The position numbers and the translations under genes were made by a program. This document shows positions 9,511 to 20,434 of a stretch of 64,000 bases of DNA, one piece after another (position 1 is the first letter of the stretch; every line of letters starts with the position of its first letter). Origin of the DNA: Balamuthia mandrillaris (Eukaryota; Discosea; Longamoebia; Balamuthiidae); contig JAVKOQ010000019.1 of assembly GCA_031835245.1 (NCBI GenBank), forward strand, positions 277,001 to 341,000, written 5' to 3'. The notes beneath the pieces were generated by a model. The model saw only the letters and a program-made list of their open reading frames with translations. It had not been told where the DNA came from and made no database searches.

Positions 9511-11892
9511 TTATTGCAGACAACACCCTTTTTGCTTATCCACTTCTCCATTCCTTCTTCGAACCTCATGGTTCTCCGGTGAGGAGGATGCGAAGCTCCA
9601 ACAACGCATTCTGTGGTCGGTGGAGCAGGTGTAGAGGTTTGGCTCGTGGGGAGAGCAATAGAGTCCGCTGATCCATCCTACGTGTGCCTCGAAGCTCCTT
9701 GATAGCTGCCCCTTCTGCACGTCCCATACTTTGATCAGTCCATCTCTCCCTCCTTTTTTTGTTGTGTTGTGCTTGTGAGTAAGAGAACAAGCAGCAAGCT
9801 CACAATAGATCTAAAGCAAACGAACCAGAAACTATCTTAATAGGGTCAACGTGAAGATTCCAAACGCTTCCTTCGTGACGATACAAACACTCATAACTCT
9901 GCTTTGCAAAGTCACAGTGGAGGACCTGGTGGCCTCCATCCACGTTGCTGCATGCCGCTATAGCCGTGTCCTCCTGGGGATTGTAGACAAAAGTGGAGAA
10001 ACCTACCGACAGCGAAATGTCGTTTGAGGAGGCCACTGACGAGGAAGCGGACTGTTCTGTCTCAATTGCACTTCGCTGGAGGCCTATAATAGTGCAGAAG
10101 CAAAAAAATTTAGAAGAGAAAGAGGGGAAGAGAATAAAGAGGGAAAGAGAAAAAGAAACCAGTTCGAAGATCCCAAAGGTGTAGGCTTTCCATGGAGGAT
10201 GCAACCAGAGTCAGCTGATCGGTGTTAAGTTGAAGGGCTGTAATGCGGGAGTTATATCCGTTTGAAAAGTTGAACACGTCGTTCATCTTCTGTGGCATTC
10301 TTCATATTGACACAAAGAAAAAGACAAATAAATAAAGCAAAAACACCCAAAGGAAAGAGTAAAGTGAAAGAGGAAGATGCGCTCACCGAATATCCCACAA
10401 AGTGGAAACACCCTCACGAGAGCCAGTAGCCAAATAGCCTTCTTTGAGCTGCAGCTGACAAACTGCATTGTTGCATTTGGCCACGGCCATCACATGAGCA
10501 GCGGCCTCGACGTCCCACACGTTCAGCTTGGCAAGCGTGTTGGTGTTTGGTCCTGTGCCACCGCTCACTAACGTGGTTCCTTCGAGGCCGCAACACCAAA
10601 CGGAACCGGGGTGATGGTCTGAGAAGATGTGAAGAGGTTTTTGTGCCTTAGAGGAGGCAGTCGCTGACGATGAAGTGGCTTCCGATGCTGTTTCTATAGC
10701 TTCGGTAGGTTCATCTGCAAAGCGTTCATAGAGAAATGAGAAGAAGAAGAAGAAGAAGAAGAAGAAGAAGAAGAAGAAGAAGAAGAACAGGAACAAGAAC
10801 AAGAACAAGAACAAGAACAAGAACAAGAACAAGAACAAGAACAAGAACAAGAACAAGAAGAACCAAGAACGAAGAAGAAGAACGAAGAAGAGTAGAAAAA
10901 AACAAGAAGAACAAGAACAAAAGAGAAGAGAAAGAGACCACAAGCTTCACGAAGCAACTGTTGCGTGGGCTTCCATAGACACACGTTTGTGTCTGAAGAA
11001 CCAGTAGCTATAACTCGATCGCTGGCTGCAATGCAACGAACCCATGATAAGTGATGATGAAGAGTCGCCAAACAGCTTCGTTCTTCTTGTTCTTCTTGTT
11101 CTTTAGACGTTGCGTTGGACACATTCCATACTTTAACGTCGCCTTCTTTGCCACCTGTTAGCAGACATTCGTTTGCTATGTCGGCTATCATACAGAATAT
11201 TTGGCCCTATTTGTTGTTTGCAGGTGAGAAAGCAAGGAAGCAAAGAACAAGAAGAAAGAAGAAAAAACCCTATGCGTGCCCATTTCAGTGCGTGAAGGGA
11301 GTCGCTCCGTTGAACTTAGCCAACTTTTGTCAACAGCTCTCCTCTTCCAATAATAATACCGATAAGAAGAAGCGGAAGAAGCAGAGCTAGACGTCAGTCG
11401 CTGCTCTGGCTGTTGCTGTAGCTCTTTACGGTCATTGCTATCGTCTTGCTCCTTTTTCTTTTCTCTCCTCTTTTCTCTCTTCTTCTCTTTCTCTTTTTTC
11501 TTGCCCTTATGGCTCTGCTTTCTCATTGTGGCTGACAAGAATGACATAGAGGTCACTTCTCCTTCTTCTTCTTCGTCAAACTGAGCAAAGCTTCTCCAAC
11601 GTTGCCGACACAGCGACCGCCAAAGGGAGCCCTCGGAGGTGACCACCTCCCGAAAGAGGCGGCAGGTCGCTCCAAAGCGGAGCAAGGAAGCGGCGTCCAA
11701 CAATTCCAGGACGGAGAGCAGCAATTCCGTCGGCAATTGGTGCATGAAGATCACGACGTGGTTGTTTTTTTTCTCTCGTTTGCTGTTGCGGAGGAGGTTT
11801 GGTTGTGGTTGTTGTGCTTGGTTCTCTCCTTCCTCGTGAGGGTGCTGAGGTCCTTCCATCGTTGTTTCTTCTTTTGCTTTTTGCTTCAACAT
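9511..11892 (-). CDS. F-box / WD40-repeat protein
   Basis: Six exons on the minus strand: 11892..11269, 11206..10939, 10714..10387, 10299..10160, 10083..9826 and 9752..9511, in frame to 619 residues. An F-box lies at about residues 50-100 (HQLPTELLLSVLELLDAASL then RFGATCRLFREVV, SLWRSLCRQRW). A Lys/Glu-rich linker follows, then at least six WD units, recognisable from LLTGGKEGDVKVWN, VIATGSSDTNVCLW, TLVSGG and KLNVWD, YLATGSREGVSTLWD, LHLWDLRT, GGRDGLIKVWD and YTCSTDHRMRCW. By family this is an SCF ubiquitin ligase substrate receptor: the F-box binds Skp1 and the propeller binds the substrate. Only 56 bp separate its stop from that of the convergent gene. Confidence 0.9.
10738..10870. repeat. 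(GAA)n / (AAGAAC)n microsatellite in WD40 gene intron
   Basis: GAA array followed by a regular GAACAA hexamer array. It is read TTC and TTGTTC on the sense (minus) strand, the same hexamer family as the array at 8880-8990 in the oppositely oriented gene. Confidence 0.9.
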
Positions 11893-12225
11893 ATAAATTA
11901 AAAATATTTGAAAAATTGAATTTTTTTGAAAATTAACAGATAGAGTCGATATTTCAGAATTTTAAGAAATTATTGGACAATGGAAATATGATAATAAAAT
12001 ATCGACAAATGGAAAACAATTGCCGATTATCATTCCAGTTTATTCGTTTATTTTTATGCGAAAGAAAAATGAGAAAAGAAAAGAAAAGAAAGAAGAAATG
12101 GAGAATAAGGCGGCCCTGTGCTTGTTTGTATTCTCAGAGTGTGAGTAGTTTATTTTTTTTTTTAAACCCACTCCTTCCTTCGAGGTGAGAGTTGAATATC
12201 TCTTTTAAACAAACAAACAAAAAAA
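11893..12225. promoter_or_regulatory. Divergent AT-rich promoter region
   Basis: Shared upstream region of the F-box/WD40 gene and the RWD-peptidase gene. 11895-12050 is strongly AT-rich with A/T homopolymers. A CAAACAAACAAAAAAA leader directly precedes the ATG at 12226. No defined element can be assigned. Confidence 0.4.
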
Positions 12226-13660
12226 ATGGGCGACGTGGTCATTTCTTCGCCATCACCGGCAGAACAGCAGCAAACCGAACTTCAAACCTTGGAAGCTCTT
12301 TTTCCATCTGAGTTCAAGAGTACATGTTTTTTGTTTTATTTTTGATCCTTTTCTTTTCTCACTTTTTTTTTTTGTTGTACAACAGAGCTGGAAGACAGCC
12401 CTCCCCGTTTTCAGCTTTGTTTGGCAGAAGAGGCGTTGTTGCTGCAAGTCACGTATAGCTCCGAATATCCTCTTCAGGCTCCCCTCTTGGAGGTGCTCAA
12501 CCTTAACCATGAGGATGAGCTTTGGAAGCGGGAAGACTGTCTACTCTTACAAGCCATTCTCTTGTCTGAGGTATTGTTCGTTTCCTGTCGTATTGTTCTT
12601 GTTCTTGTTCTACTGTTTCTTGTTCTTGTTCTTCGTTCTTCTTTCTTCTTGTTCTTCTTCTTCGTTCTTCGTTCTTCCTTCTTCTTTCTTCCCTCTTCCT
12701 GTTGTATTGATGTAATATGATAAATAGGCAGAAGTACATTTGGGAGTGCCTATGATACTTCCATTGGTGCAACGCGCCAAAGAATGGGCCGCTCAATGCA
12801 ACTCTACACAAGGACAACTGAACGGGGAAGAGGAAAATGGAGGCCAAGAAGACTGTTGTGAAGATGAAGAAGAATATGAAGACGATGAAGAAGAAGGATG
12901 GTGGGAAGGACCAAACGACGACGTGATGGTAGCCTTCAACAAAAAGAAGAAAAGAATAATTCACAACAATGCCAACACAAACAACGAAAAAGAACAAACG
13001 AATAACACGTTTGCTCAGCAACAAGTTGGGAGAAGACAACGCAGACGACAAAGAAGAAAACAACAACAGAAACTAGAAACGACATCCTCGACAACAAACA
13101 AAGACAAAGAAACAACACAAAACGAAGAAAAAGAAGAACCAGCAGAAACGATCGAACGAAGAGTTGCTCTTTTTAGAAAAGCTTCCTCTGAGTTACAACA
13201 TGTTGGTATGGTGGACCTGCAATCCATTCAATCCATCCTCGAAGCCACGTTAGACTACCTCAAGCAACGTTACTCCTCTCGTCCACTACCTCTTTCTCCT
13301 TCTCCTTCCTCTTCAGCCGATCTTTCATGTTCTTCCTGGAAGAAAGTTTGTTTGGAGTTCGTTTCAGAATACGACGTGCAGCTGCAATGCCAGGCACAGA
13401 CAGGAAGAATACAAATGGGACTGAGAACGTTGAAAGGAAGTTTTTGGGATGGCGTCACTTCGCGTTATCCGTTGGAGAAACGATTCTTGGAACAGCACGG
13501 CTTGGACAAGAGCAAAGAGGACGTCCTGTTCTGGTTTTTGTTGCACGAGTTTATGCATTTGTTCGCGGGAGGAGAGAAGCATACGGAAGAGTTCTTTAAG
13601 GCGGTCTTAGCTTTAGCTGCTGAGAATCGGTTCTTATTTTCAGAGACATTTTGTGCATAG
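12226..13660 (+). CDS. RWD-domain protein with C-terminal HExxH metallopeptidase-like domain
   Basis: Three exons: 12226..12319, 12386..12570 and 12728..13660, in frame to 403 residues. Residues 10-110 form an RWD domain (ELQTLEALFPSEFK, a strand with LLLQVTYSSEYPLQAPLLEV, and AEVHLGVPMILPLVQRAKEW). These are the order and spacing seen in GCN2/RWDD proteins. The middle is acidic then Asn/Gln/Arg-rich. Residues ~250-403 end in a zincin-like motif, FLLHEFMHLFAGGEKHTEEFF: HEFMH supplies two His ligands and the catalytic Glu, and the following GGEKHTEEF supplies a third His as in SprT/WLM/YgjP-type peptidases. RWD domains usually bind partner proteins. The pairing with a peptidase suggests targeted proteolysis, but substrate and activity are unknown. 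Confidence 0.75.
12594..12700. repeat. TTGTTC/TTC-type microsatellite in intron
   Basis: Imperfect TTCTTGTTC and TCGTTC units in the second intron of the RWD-peptidase gene, again pyrimidine-rich on the sense strand. Confidence 0.8.
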
Positions 13661-14416
13661 TTGTGAATCGATACGGCTTTAAACAATCCCGTCTTTGTTA
13701 CAGGGTAACGCTCTCCAGCTACCTCTCCACGATGTACTGGAGACAGCCCTTGTGTCTTGCCAGTTTGGCAAAGTCAAAGGCCTCTCTGGCGTTGGAGCAG
13801 CCTCAAAGCTCTTACCGAGCCGAACGAAGCTGCCAAGGAGGTAACGAGGTAACGCCTTTTACCGTTGGCATAGCATCGTACGTTGTTCCACAGCAGCAAA
13901 CTTTTCCTGCGGGCTTGGCGGCCAACAGTTGGACCAACAAAGGAACGCTACCGCTCGGCGAGCAAGCGCTTTTCGTTAAGTCGATGCCAAGCCTTGCTCC
14001 TGCGGATGGCTTTCAATGCGAGCCTGCTGCCCTTGCCTGCCTCCGCTCACCATCAAAAGCTATATCCCGATAGAAAAAAAAAAAAAAAAACAGCAAGGTA
14101 CCAAGCGTCCAATGAAAAATCAAATCAAAAAGTGTTACAGATCAGATCAGCTGAAATGGTTCCTGGAAAAATTATCCAAAATTTTCGAAGAAAAACTAAC
14201 ACAGCTGAAAAAAAAAGTGAATTAAAGAAAAAAAGTGTAAGAGAGTCTGTTAGCACTAAGAGACCCCGCTTTTTTTTTTTGGGTCGTAGGAACTTGCGGG
14301 ATGTACGGGTTGATGCGTTATGAGTCTTGGGATTGTGTAAGTTTCAAAACCCTCCTGTCCACAATGGGAAAAAGAAGTTTTGGTGGTTTCCAAACTAATG
14401 CACGCCAAAAAACAAA
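13661..14416. other. Unassigned region between convergent genes, with possible gene remnant
   Basis: 756 bp between the RWD-peptidase stop and the PH-PAS gene stop. The part 13690-14060 is more GC-rich than ordinary intergenic DNA here and stays open in several frames for up to 140 codons, without recognisable domains. A17 follows at 14072-14090. 14200-14290 is A-rich with a T10 run. I cannot assign a gene with confidence; see the separate entry for the ankyrin-like fragment. Confidence 0.4.
13719..13803 (-). pseudogene. Possible ankyrin-repeat C-terminal fragment
   Basis: Read on the minus strand, about 26 codons before a TAG give AREAFDFAKLARHKGCLQYI plus VER. This resembles the second helix pair of an ankyrin repeat (DFAKLARHKGCLQYIVE, compare the DLAxxxGHxxVVxLL pattern). 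An in-frame TGA lies just upstream and no donor/acceptor pair gives a convincing continuation. It may be the last exon of a missed gene or a relic. Low confidence. Confidence 0.25.
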
Positions 14417-16485
14417 CTATTGCTTTATTGGATCTTTTTTGGCGAGCTTGATGTTGCGCATATTACGAGGCGTGTCCGGCTTTGCGGCGCCGCACATGGA
14501 ACAGCTCTCCTGCGCATCCTCGTTCAAGTACGTGCAAGCGGGCTAGAAACTGAAAGCTCTTGATGAGGAGAGCGCAAAGGCCACACTTGATCGACAAAAG
14601 AAGCAACAGGAGTTAGATGTGTTGACCCAGAAATGTAGTCATAGTTCTTCAAGTTGGAAGAAGGACGAAGACGAGGAGATAAGGGTTGATCCACTACGGA
14701 TGAAGATGACGAGGAAGAGGACTTATTGTTGCTCTTTGTTTGTTGGTACCAAGAGTGAACGTCTTTGTTGAGTTTTTGGAGAGATTCCCCAAAGAGCATG
14801 TCTTTCATGATGAGGTTTGTTTTCTCACAGCGATAGAGCTTCCTGCTCAACGTCTTTGTTTGATCTTCTACTTCTGCTATGTTGTGAGGAAAAACAAACT
14901 ATTTAAAAAGGGATTGAATAAGCCAAAGAGGAAGTTAATAAATACCAGCATCTTCCTCCTCGTCATCACTCAAGTACGTCGTCTCGCTGGTGGCTTCATC
15001 ACTGGTGGTAGAATCCTCGAGGCGGTAGGGACGCATGATGGCCACGAAACGACATTCCTCTCCTTCGAAAACTTCCGTCAAAATGAGTTCGATGGTAGTG
15101 ACGCTGCCATCCTTCCGCCTTGCTCGCAGCGGACGCGGTTTGCCTATCAACCTCTTTTCTCTCGATTGTTCATATCTTTACAGAAGGCAGAAAGAAAGAA
15201 AGAAACGACAAGAAAGAAAGGAGAATATCAAAGTTACAAAAAAGACGAGAGCAAGGTAGGAAAAGTGAAGAGAAAAAGGCATACCTTGTCATGAATTTGT
15301 GGTGCATTTGAGCCATGTGACTTTCCATCAAGACGGAAACGCTTTGGCCCACTATCTCCTCTTTGGTGTAGCCATAAAACTTATCAAAGCCCGTACTGAC
15401 ACCCAATACGGTCTGTTATAACGAGGCAGAGAGACAACGCTAAGAAAGAGACCGACAGAGAGAACAGGAGACAAGATAACGTACGCCACGTTGATCAGTA
15501 ACCACAACGACGTCATGCTTTTGCAGAGAGAAGTTGTCAATGTTCTCTTGTGTGGTTTGCCAGGAAGCTCCCGCTTGGCCCTCGCGCGACTGTTCACAGA
15601 GCAGCGTTATCCAGTCGTTCATTTCCTTGTTGTCTTGGGCTTGCAGGAAGAACATGTCTTTGGATTTTTTGTGTCCCTTGGTCACTGTAGCATAAAGGCA
15701 TACACGTGTTAGCGTCTGAAGAAAGCAAGAAGTAAACTACAAGAAAAGAGACAACAGAAAAAGCGGAAGAACGAGAGTGAAGTGAGAACGAGAAATAACG
15801 AGCACAATAGAGCAGGAAGAGAAGAGAAGAAAAAGAGCCCAGGAGAAAGTGAGGAGAGGTTAGTGTGAAAAGAGAGAAAAGAAAAAGGAGAACCAGTTCT
15901 GGCGAGACTAAATGAAAAAGGTCTTCCGGTGAGTGACTCAGCTTGCCGTATGATAACGTGACTCACATCCATAATCTTGACAGGTTTGGCGGCCTATATC
16001 ATCCCATCGTTACAGCATTCAAAAGTGAGTCGGAACAAAGAAGAGCACAAAAAAGAAGAGGAAAGAGAGGAGGAAAGAGTGTCGGGAGTGTAGGCTAAAC
16101 GTACGCCTTCATACTTGTACTCAGCGAGATAGTTCAGCTTCAGCACGAACCAACCCTCCTTCCAACGCCCCCAAAAGTTTTTGGTGCTAAGCCGTCCCTG
16201 TTTGGTGACCGGCGCGGAGAGGCGCACAAACTCCGAGTGGGTGAGGGCGGTGTCCTCCTTCACCGTCTTTTTCTGCTTCTTCTTGTTCGGTTCGTTGTCT
16301 TTTTTGTGGGCTTGCTTCTTCTCTTTGTGGTGTTTGCGGTGTTTGTGATGTTGAGAGTGAGAAGGAAGTTGAAGGTGGTGGGAGTGCGAATGCTGCTCTT
16401 GTTGCTGTTCTTGTTGCTGCTGCTGCTTGTCCTTCTTGTCGTGAGAAGCTCCGTTTTTGCTGCCACCTCGAATGAGCTTCTCCAT
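14417..16485 (-). CDS. PH-PAS domain protein with C-terminal partial RanBP2-type zinc finger
   Basis: Seven exons on the minus strand: 16485..16105, 15993..15967, 15715..15485, 15412..15285, 15151..14946, 14876..14587 and 14542..14417, in frame to about 462 residues. The N-terminus is Gln/His/Lys-rich. A PH domain (about 85-190) shows KQGRLSTKNFWGRWKEGWFV and, after two introns, KDMFFLQAQDNKEMNDWITL. A PAS domain follows (about 215-320: TVLGVSTGFDKFYGYTKEE, IVGQSVSVLM, RARRKDGSVTTIELIL, FVAIMRPYR). A Ser-rich linker leads to PACTYLNEDAQESCSMCGAA, which has the last three Cys and the Asn of a RanBP2 finger but no W-x-C start. The PH domain suggests lipid binding and PAS a sensing role. Start at 16485 chosen as the first ATG clear of an intron-like stretch; 16575 is an alternative. 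Confidence 0.75.
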
Positions 16486-17552
16486 TCCTCTTTGCCAACA
16501 CAACAAACACAACAGGTAAACTTTTTTTCTTGTAGTTGTTGTCTCCTGTTGTTTTTTTCTACCGTTGGGGATCACCTAGTGTGGTTTTGTTGCAAACAAA
16601 ACAAAGAAAAATGAAGCTCAACTATAACTTTCCTAATTGTCTGTGTCTTCCTGGGTCGCCCTTTTCCACCTCCGGAGGAATAAGTGAGGGATATAGTAAT
16701 AGCGTTCAAAAAAAGCAATTTGCGTGCCGCTTCGTGGAAGAATGTGCGTTCACTCCTGGACAGACTGCCTAACGTTCTCGTTATCTGGTTTTTTTTTTTC
16801 GTTTTGGGAAGACCAACATGGAAAAACACGAGACTGAATGCCCTTGCTTGCAACTTCTCAGAAAAAAATAGCGGGAGACCAAACGGGTGGTGTGAAGTCG
16901 CGCTGTATCTCTGGCCTTTCCTTTTTCTTGTGGAATCTGGATGACAAAAAGCCTCTCTTCGATGTCCATGGTTTTGCTGACGTCATGTTTCCACCAGGTG
17001 CTCTCTCATACCATCTGACGTCATCCCTTTCCGTGAGACACCGTCCATCCGCAAAAGCTGCGTTGCACCGCTGGAATGCGACCTCAGATCAGATCCAGCT
17101 TGCGGAAATTTAATCATTGTAATTTTCCAAATCGCGATAACCGGAGAATTTCAAATTCGCCTAAAATTCGTAAAGAAAATCGGTAAATGTCGACACAAAA
17201 ACGAAGCGATAAATAAACAAACACAACGAAAGTAAACGTAAAGCATTGGAGGAAAACTCCCTTCTCGTCCTCGTCCTCGTCCTTGTTTTTAAAAAAACAA
17301 ATCAGATTTTGAAGAGAGAGCTCTCTTTGGTTGAAACTCGTTTTTGTTTTTTTTAAAGAAAAAACTTTTTGGCTCCGGTTGGTACGTACGTGCAGAGGAG
17401 AGAGCCAACAAAAGAGAGAGAGAGCGCACGCACGCTTGCTAACCTCTTCGTTCTTCAACGGATCTGTTAGTACAAAAGGTGGTTGGGTGCACCTGTCCTG
17501 TGTACATACGAGAAGTGGGTGGGACCAACTTTTCATAGAGTGCAAAAAAAAA
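16486..17552. promoter_or_regulatory. Divergent upstream region with two CRE-type palindromes
   Basis: 1.07 kb between the PH-PAS gene (minus) and the alpha/beta hydrolase gene (plus). It contains two perfect TGACGTCA palindromes (16978-16985 and 17016-17023, centres 38 bp apart), a TCCTCG repeat near 17262-17285, and an AGAGAG run near 17412-17425. ORFs crossing it have no domain features. The CRE/ATF assignment rests on sequence identity to the known bZIP site. Confidence 0.5.
16978..17023. promoter_or_regulatory. Pair of TGACGTCA (CRE/ATF) palindromes
   Basis: Two identical 8-bp perfect palindromes 38 bp apart in a divergent promoter region. TGACGTCA is the classical bZIP (CREB/ATF) site. 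Binding in this organism is not shown. Confidence 0.5.
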
Positions 17553-20132
17553 ATGCAAACAACAACAACTGTCCAATCGAAACGTCGTTCTCCTTCCTCC
17601 GAAGAACCTATCGACGACGCTTCGTCTTCTTCTTCCTCCACAGAAGACGAATCCTCCTCCCCCTCCGCCACCGCCACCACTGCCACTACCTCCTCCTCCT
17701 CCACAAAGCCTTCTTCAGAAGACCGCTCCTTTGCCTTTCGCTCCCGCCGCAGCCGCAGCATAGGGGACCTCAAAGAGTACGAGTCGCGCCTCCGCCGCTT
17801 TGAGAACTTTGTGGCCACGCTGCCGGGCAAGCTCCGCGACAAGCACCACTACATCCAGGAGCTGCGGCGCATCCCTGCCCTGCTGCTGCAGAACTCTGCC
17901 TCGTGGGCTGGCCTGGGGGAGGGCCGGAGGGGCTCGCTGTTTGGCCGGAGGCCTTCGCTGTTTGGCAGAAGAGGCGGCGGGGCTCTGCAGAGAAACCAAG
18001 GCGATGAGGAGGTGGAGTTTGACCCGGTGACGGGACAAAAGCTGGTGAGCGAGAACAAGATGGAGCCGGATGACTCCATGCCGAAGACGCCGTTGAGCTT
18101 CAAGGTGGTGATGGTGGTGTTGATGCCGTTCTTCCCGGTGTTTCTGTACGCGCTTCTGTTTTTCTTTTCTTCGTGGTTCCAGTTCATGTATCTCTTGTTT
18201 ATATTGTGCTATTTTGCTGTTCTTGTTGGTACGTCACCTTCTCTTCTTGTTTTGCTCGCTTTCTCGCACTCTTCTCTTTTTGCTTCTCTGTCTGTTTTTG
18301 CTCTTCTCTTCTTCTTCTCTTCTTCTTCTCTCTTCTTCTTATTCTTTTCACTTCTCTTCTATCGTTACTCATGATTTTGGCTTGCATGAATGGCACAATG
18401 CAGCTTGGGTTATAACGGAAATTGCTATCCGACCGCCATGGTACATACCCACCAAACCAGAAGAAGGTCTTACTGACCAACAGATACCTGCCTATTGGCA
18501 AGGCATCTGTCACAACCCCAAGGTAATTTGCTCTTCTCTGTTTGAGTTATTTCTGTCTGTTTGTCTTTCCTTTGTGTCTCTGCTCATCACTGTTATCAAT
18601 GATCAGTATGATTTGGGTCTCGATTATGACGACGTAGAGTTCTTCTCCGAAAAGAACAACTGTACACTTCGCGGATGGTTCATCGGCGCTGCTCCTACCT
18701 CCTCTGTCACAACGCCAAAAGCAGAAGACGGGGCGAGTAAAGACAAATCCGCAACCTCCTCCGGATCCCTAGGCATCGTCTTTGTTCACGGAGGAGGCAG
18801 AGACAGAAGAGCTTTTCTTCGTCACGTGCCTCTTTTCTATAAGCAAGGTTATGGCATGCTTCTCTTTGACTTTAGCGAGCACGGCACCAGCGATAGTACC
18901 ACTCGTGGCTTCTCCTATGGCATCAGAGAGCAGCATGACGTTCATGCTGCCGTAAAATGGATGAAGGAGCAAAAAGGCTTTCGCCGCATCGTTGTGTTTG
19001 GTACTTCAGTAGGAGGGTCCAGCGTTATCATGGCTGCTGCCTCTGATCCTGATAATCGTATCGACGCGGTTATTGCTGAGAATCCTGTTGCTTGTGCTGG
19101 TTTGTTAGACATTTCTTGTTCTCTCTCTCTATTTATGTTATCGTTCTCGCCCTTTCTCTTGTTCTTACATTGCTGTTTATTACAGAGGAATTTGCCATAT
19201 TCCATTTGAAAAAGATGTTGAGCGTATATGCCCCCAAAACTAGCAACTCAATCTTCATCATGCCTTTCTACAAGCTAGTGGCCCTCATCTTTCTCATCCG
19301 CATCGGCGCTCTCACCAAGGGCTACGAGAGACCCTACCTCTGCGTGAGCAAGCTATCTCCTCGCCCGCTATTGCTGATGCACGGCACTTCTGACGATCTC
19401 GTACCACCTCAACACTCTGAGCTCATTTACGCCAATGCTAAAGAGCCGCGAGACTTGTGGCTCGCTAAGGATGCCTGGCATTGCGCTCTTTATGACAAAG
19501 ACCCGGTGGAGTATGGCGTCAGAGTGCACGCTTTTCTTAACAAGTATTTCCATTCGGAGGTGCCTCCCTCGCCGCGTCCTCGTTCTTCTTCTTTGCTGTC
19601 TCCCTCTGTTTCGACTGCTGGTGTAACGCCAACTACAGAGGAAGTTATCGCGGAAGAAGCTCGAGATGTACAGCGACAAAGAAAAGAGGAAGAAGAACAA
19701 CAACTACTTGAAAACGAGAACGCAAAGGAAAGAAGGAAGGAGAAAGTTGGAGAAGGAGAAGAAGAGGAGGAAGGAAAGAATGACGAGGAAGAACAAGAAG
19801 GCGAACAAGCCATTCGCAAAGGAATGGAAGAGAAGGTGAAAGAGATCCGAGAGGAGAAAGAGAGACACAACCAAGAGAGAAAGCGCATGGAAAGAGAGGA
19901 AGAGACCGAAGTGAAGAACAAGCTTCAAAGCATGCAGCCCATCCTGCAATCGCCCCTCAAACGGAGGTTCTCCTTCAACGTCATCGACAGTCTCCCTGTT
20001 CCGCTCAACCGACGACAGCAACAACTGCCCAAAACGTTCTCTGAGAAGAGGTTCAGCATCACTCAAGTGCCTGCGCAGCAACACCTCTCCAATCAAGGAG
20101 AAACGGATGCTTCTCACTTGCAAACGAATTAA
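17553..20132 (+). CDS. Membrane-anchored alpha/beta hydrolase with C-terminal coiled coil
   Basis: Four exons: 17553..18228, 18404..18522, 18607..19099 and 19186..20132, in frame to 744 residues. Residues 1-70 are Ser/Thr-rich. A hydrophobic stretch around 195-225 (KVVMVVLMPFFPVFLYALLF, then FMYLLFILCYFAVLV) predicts one or two membrane segments. The hydrolase fold shows VFVHGGGRDRRAF (oxyanion loop), nucleophile elbow VFGTSVGGSS (GxSxG), acid in LLLMHGTSDDLVP and His in LAKDAWHCALY, so the Ser-Asp-His triad is complete. It looks like a BAAT/ABHD-type esterase or peptidase; the substrate is unknown. After the His, about 190 residues of E/R/K coiled coil and a basic tail are appended, which is longer than usual for the family. 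Confidence 0.85.
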
Positions 20133-20434
20133 ATGGCCTTCCAACACTTATGTGATAAGCTTTTTTGCATTGCAGCAAGTTTGATAGCTTCATCGGTGGT
20201 GCACAGCGGGTTTGGTTTTATCACACGCGTTCCTCACTCAAGAGAAACAGAAGGAAAAGAGACGGAGAGAGGATAAGGAAAAAAAAAAAGGAGAGGGTAT
20301 GAGCACAGGTTTTTGACCAACCCAAGGCAAATCGTTGGCTCTGGCCCATTTTCAATCAGGAGAAGTGGCTTTGTTAGTTGTTTTCTTACCCAAGCGTTAT
20401 CACTATTTATACTTTCATGAAAAAGTCCTTGGGT
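20133..20434. other. Convergent 3' region
   Basis: 3' UTR space between the hydrolase and the Mpo1-like gene. It contains an A10 run near 20279-20290. No gene seen. Confidence 0.4.

Noticed and set aside
13651-14073. 140-codon plus-strand ORF after the RWD-peptidase stop
   Set aside because: No domain, no codon pattern different from chance in a GC-rich patch, and it starts inside the previous gene's end.
16237-16614. Leu/Val-rich plus-strand ORF antisense to the PH-PAS gene
   Set aside because: Antisense shadow of the His/Gln/Lys-rich first exon; hydrophobicity is an artefact of complementing that composition.
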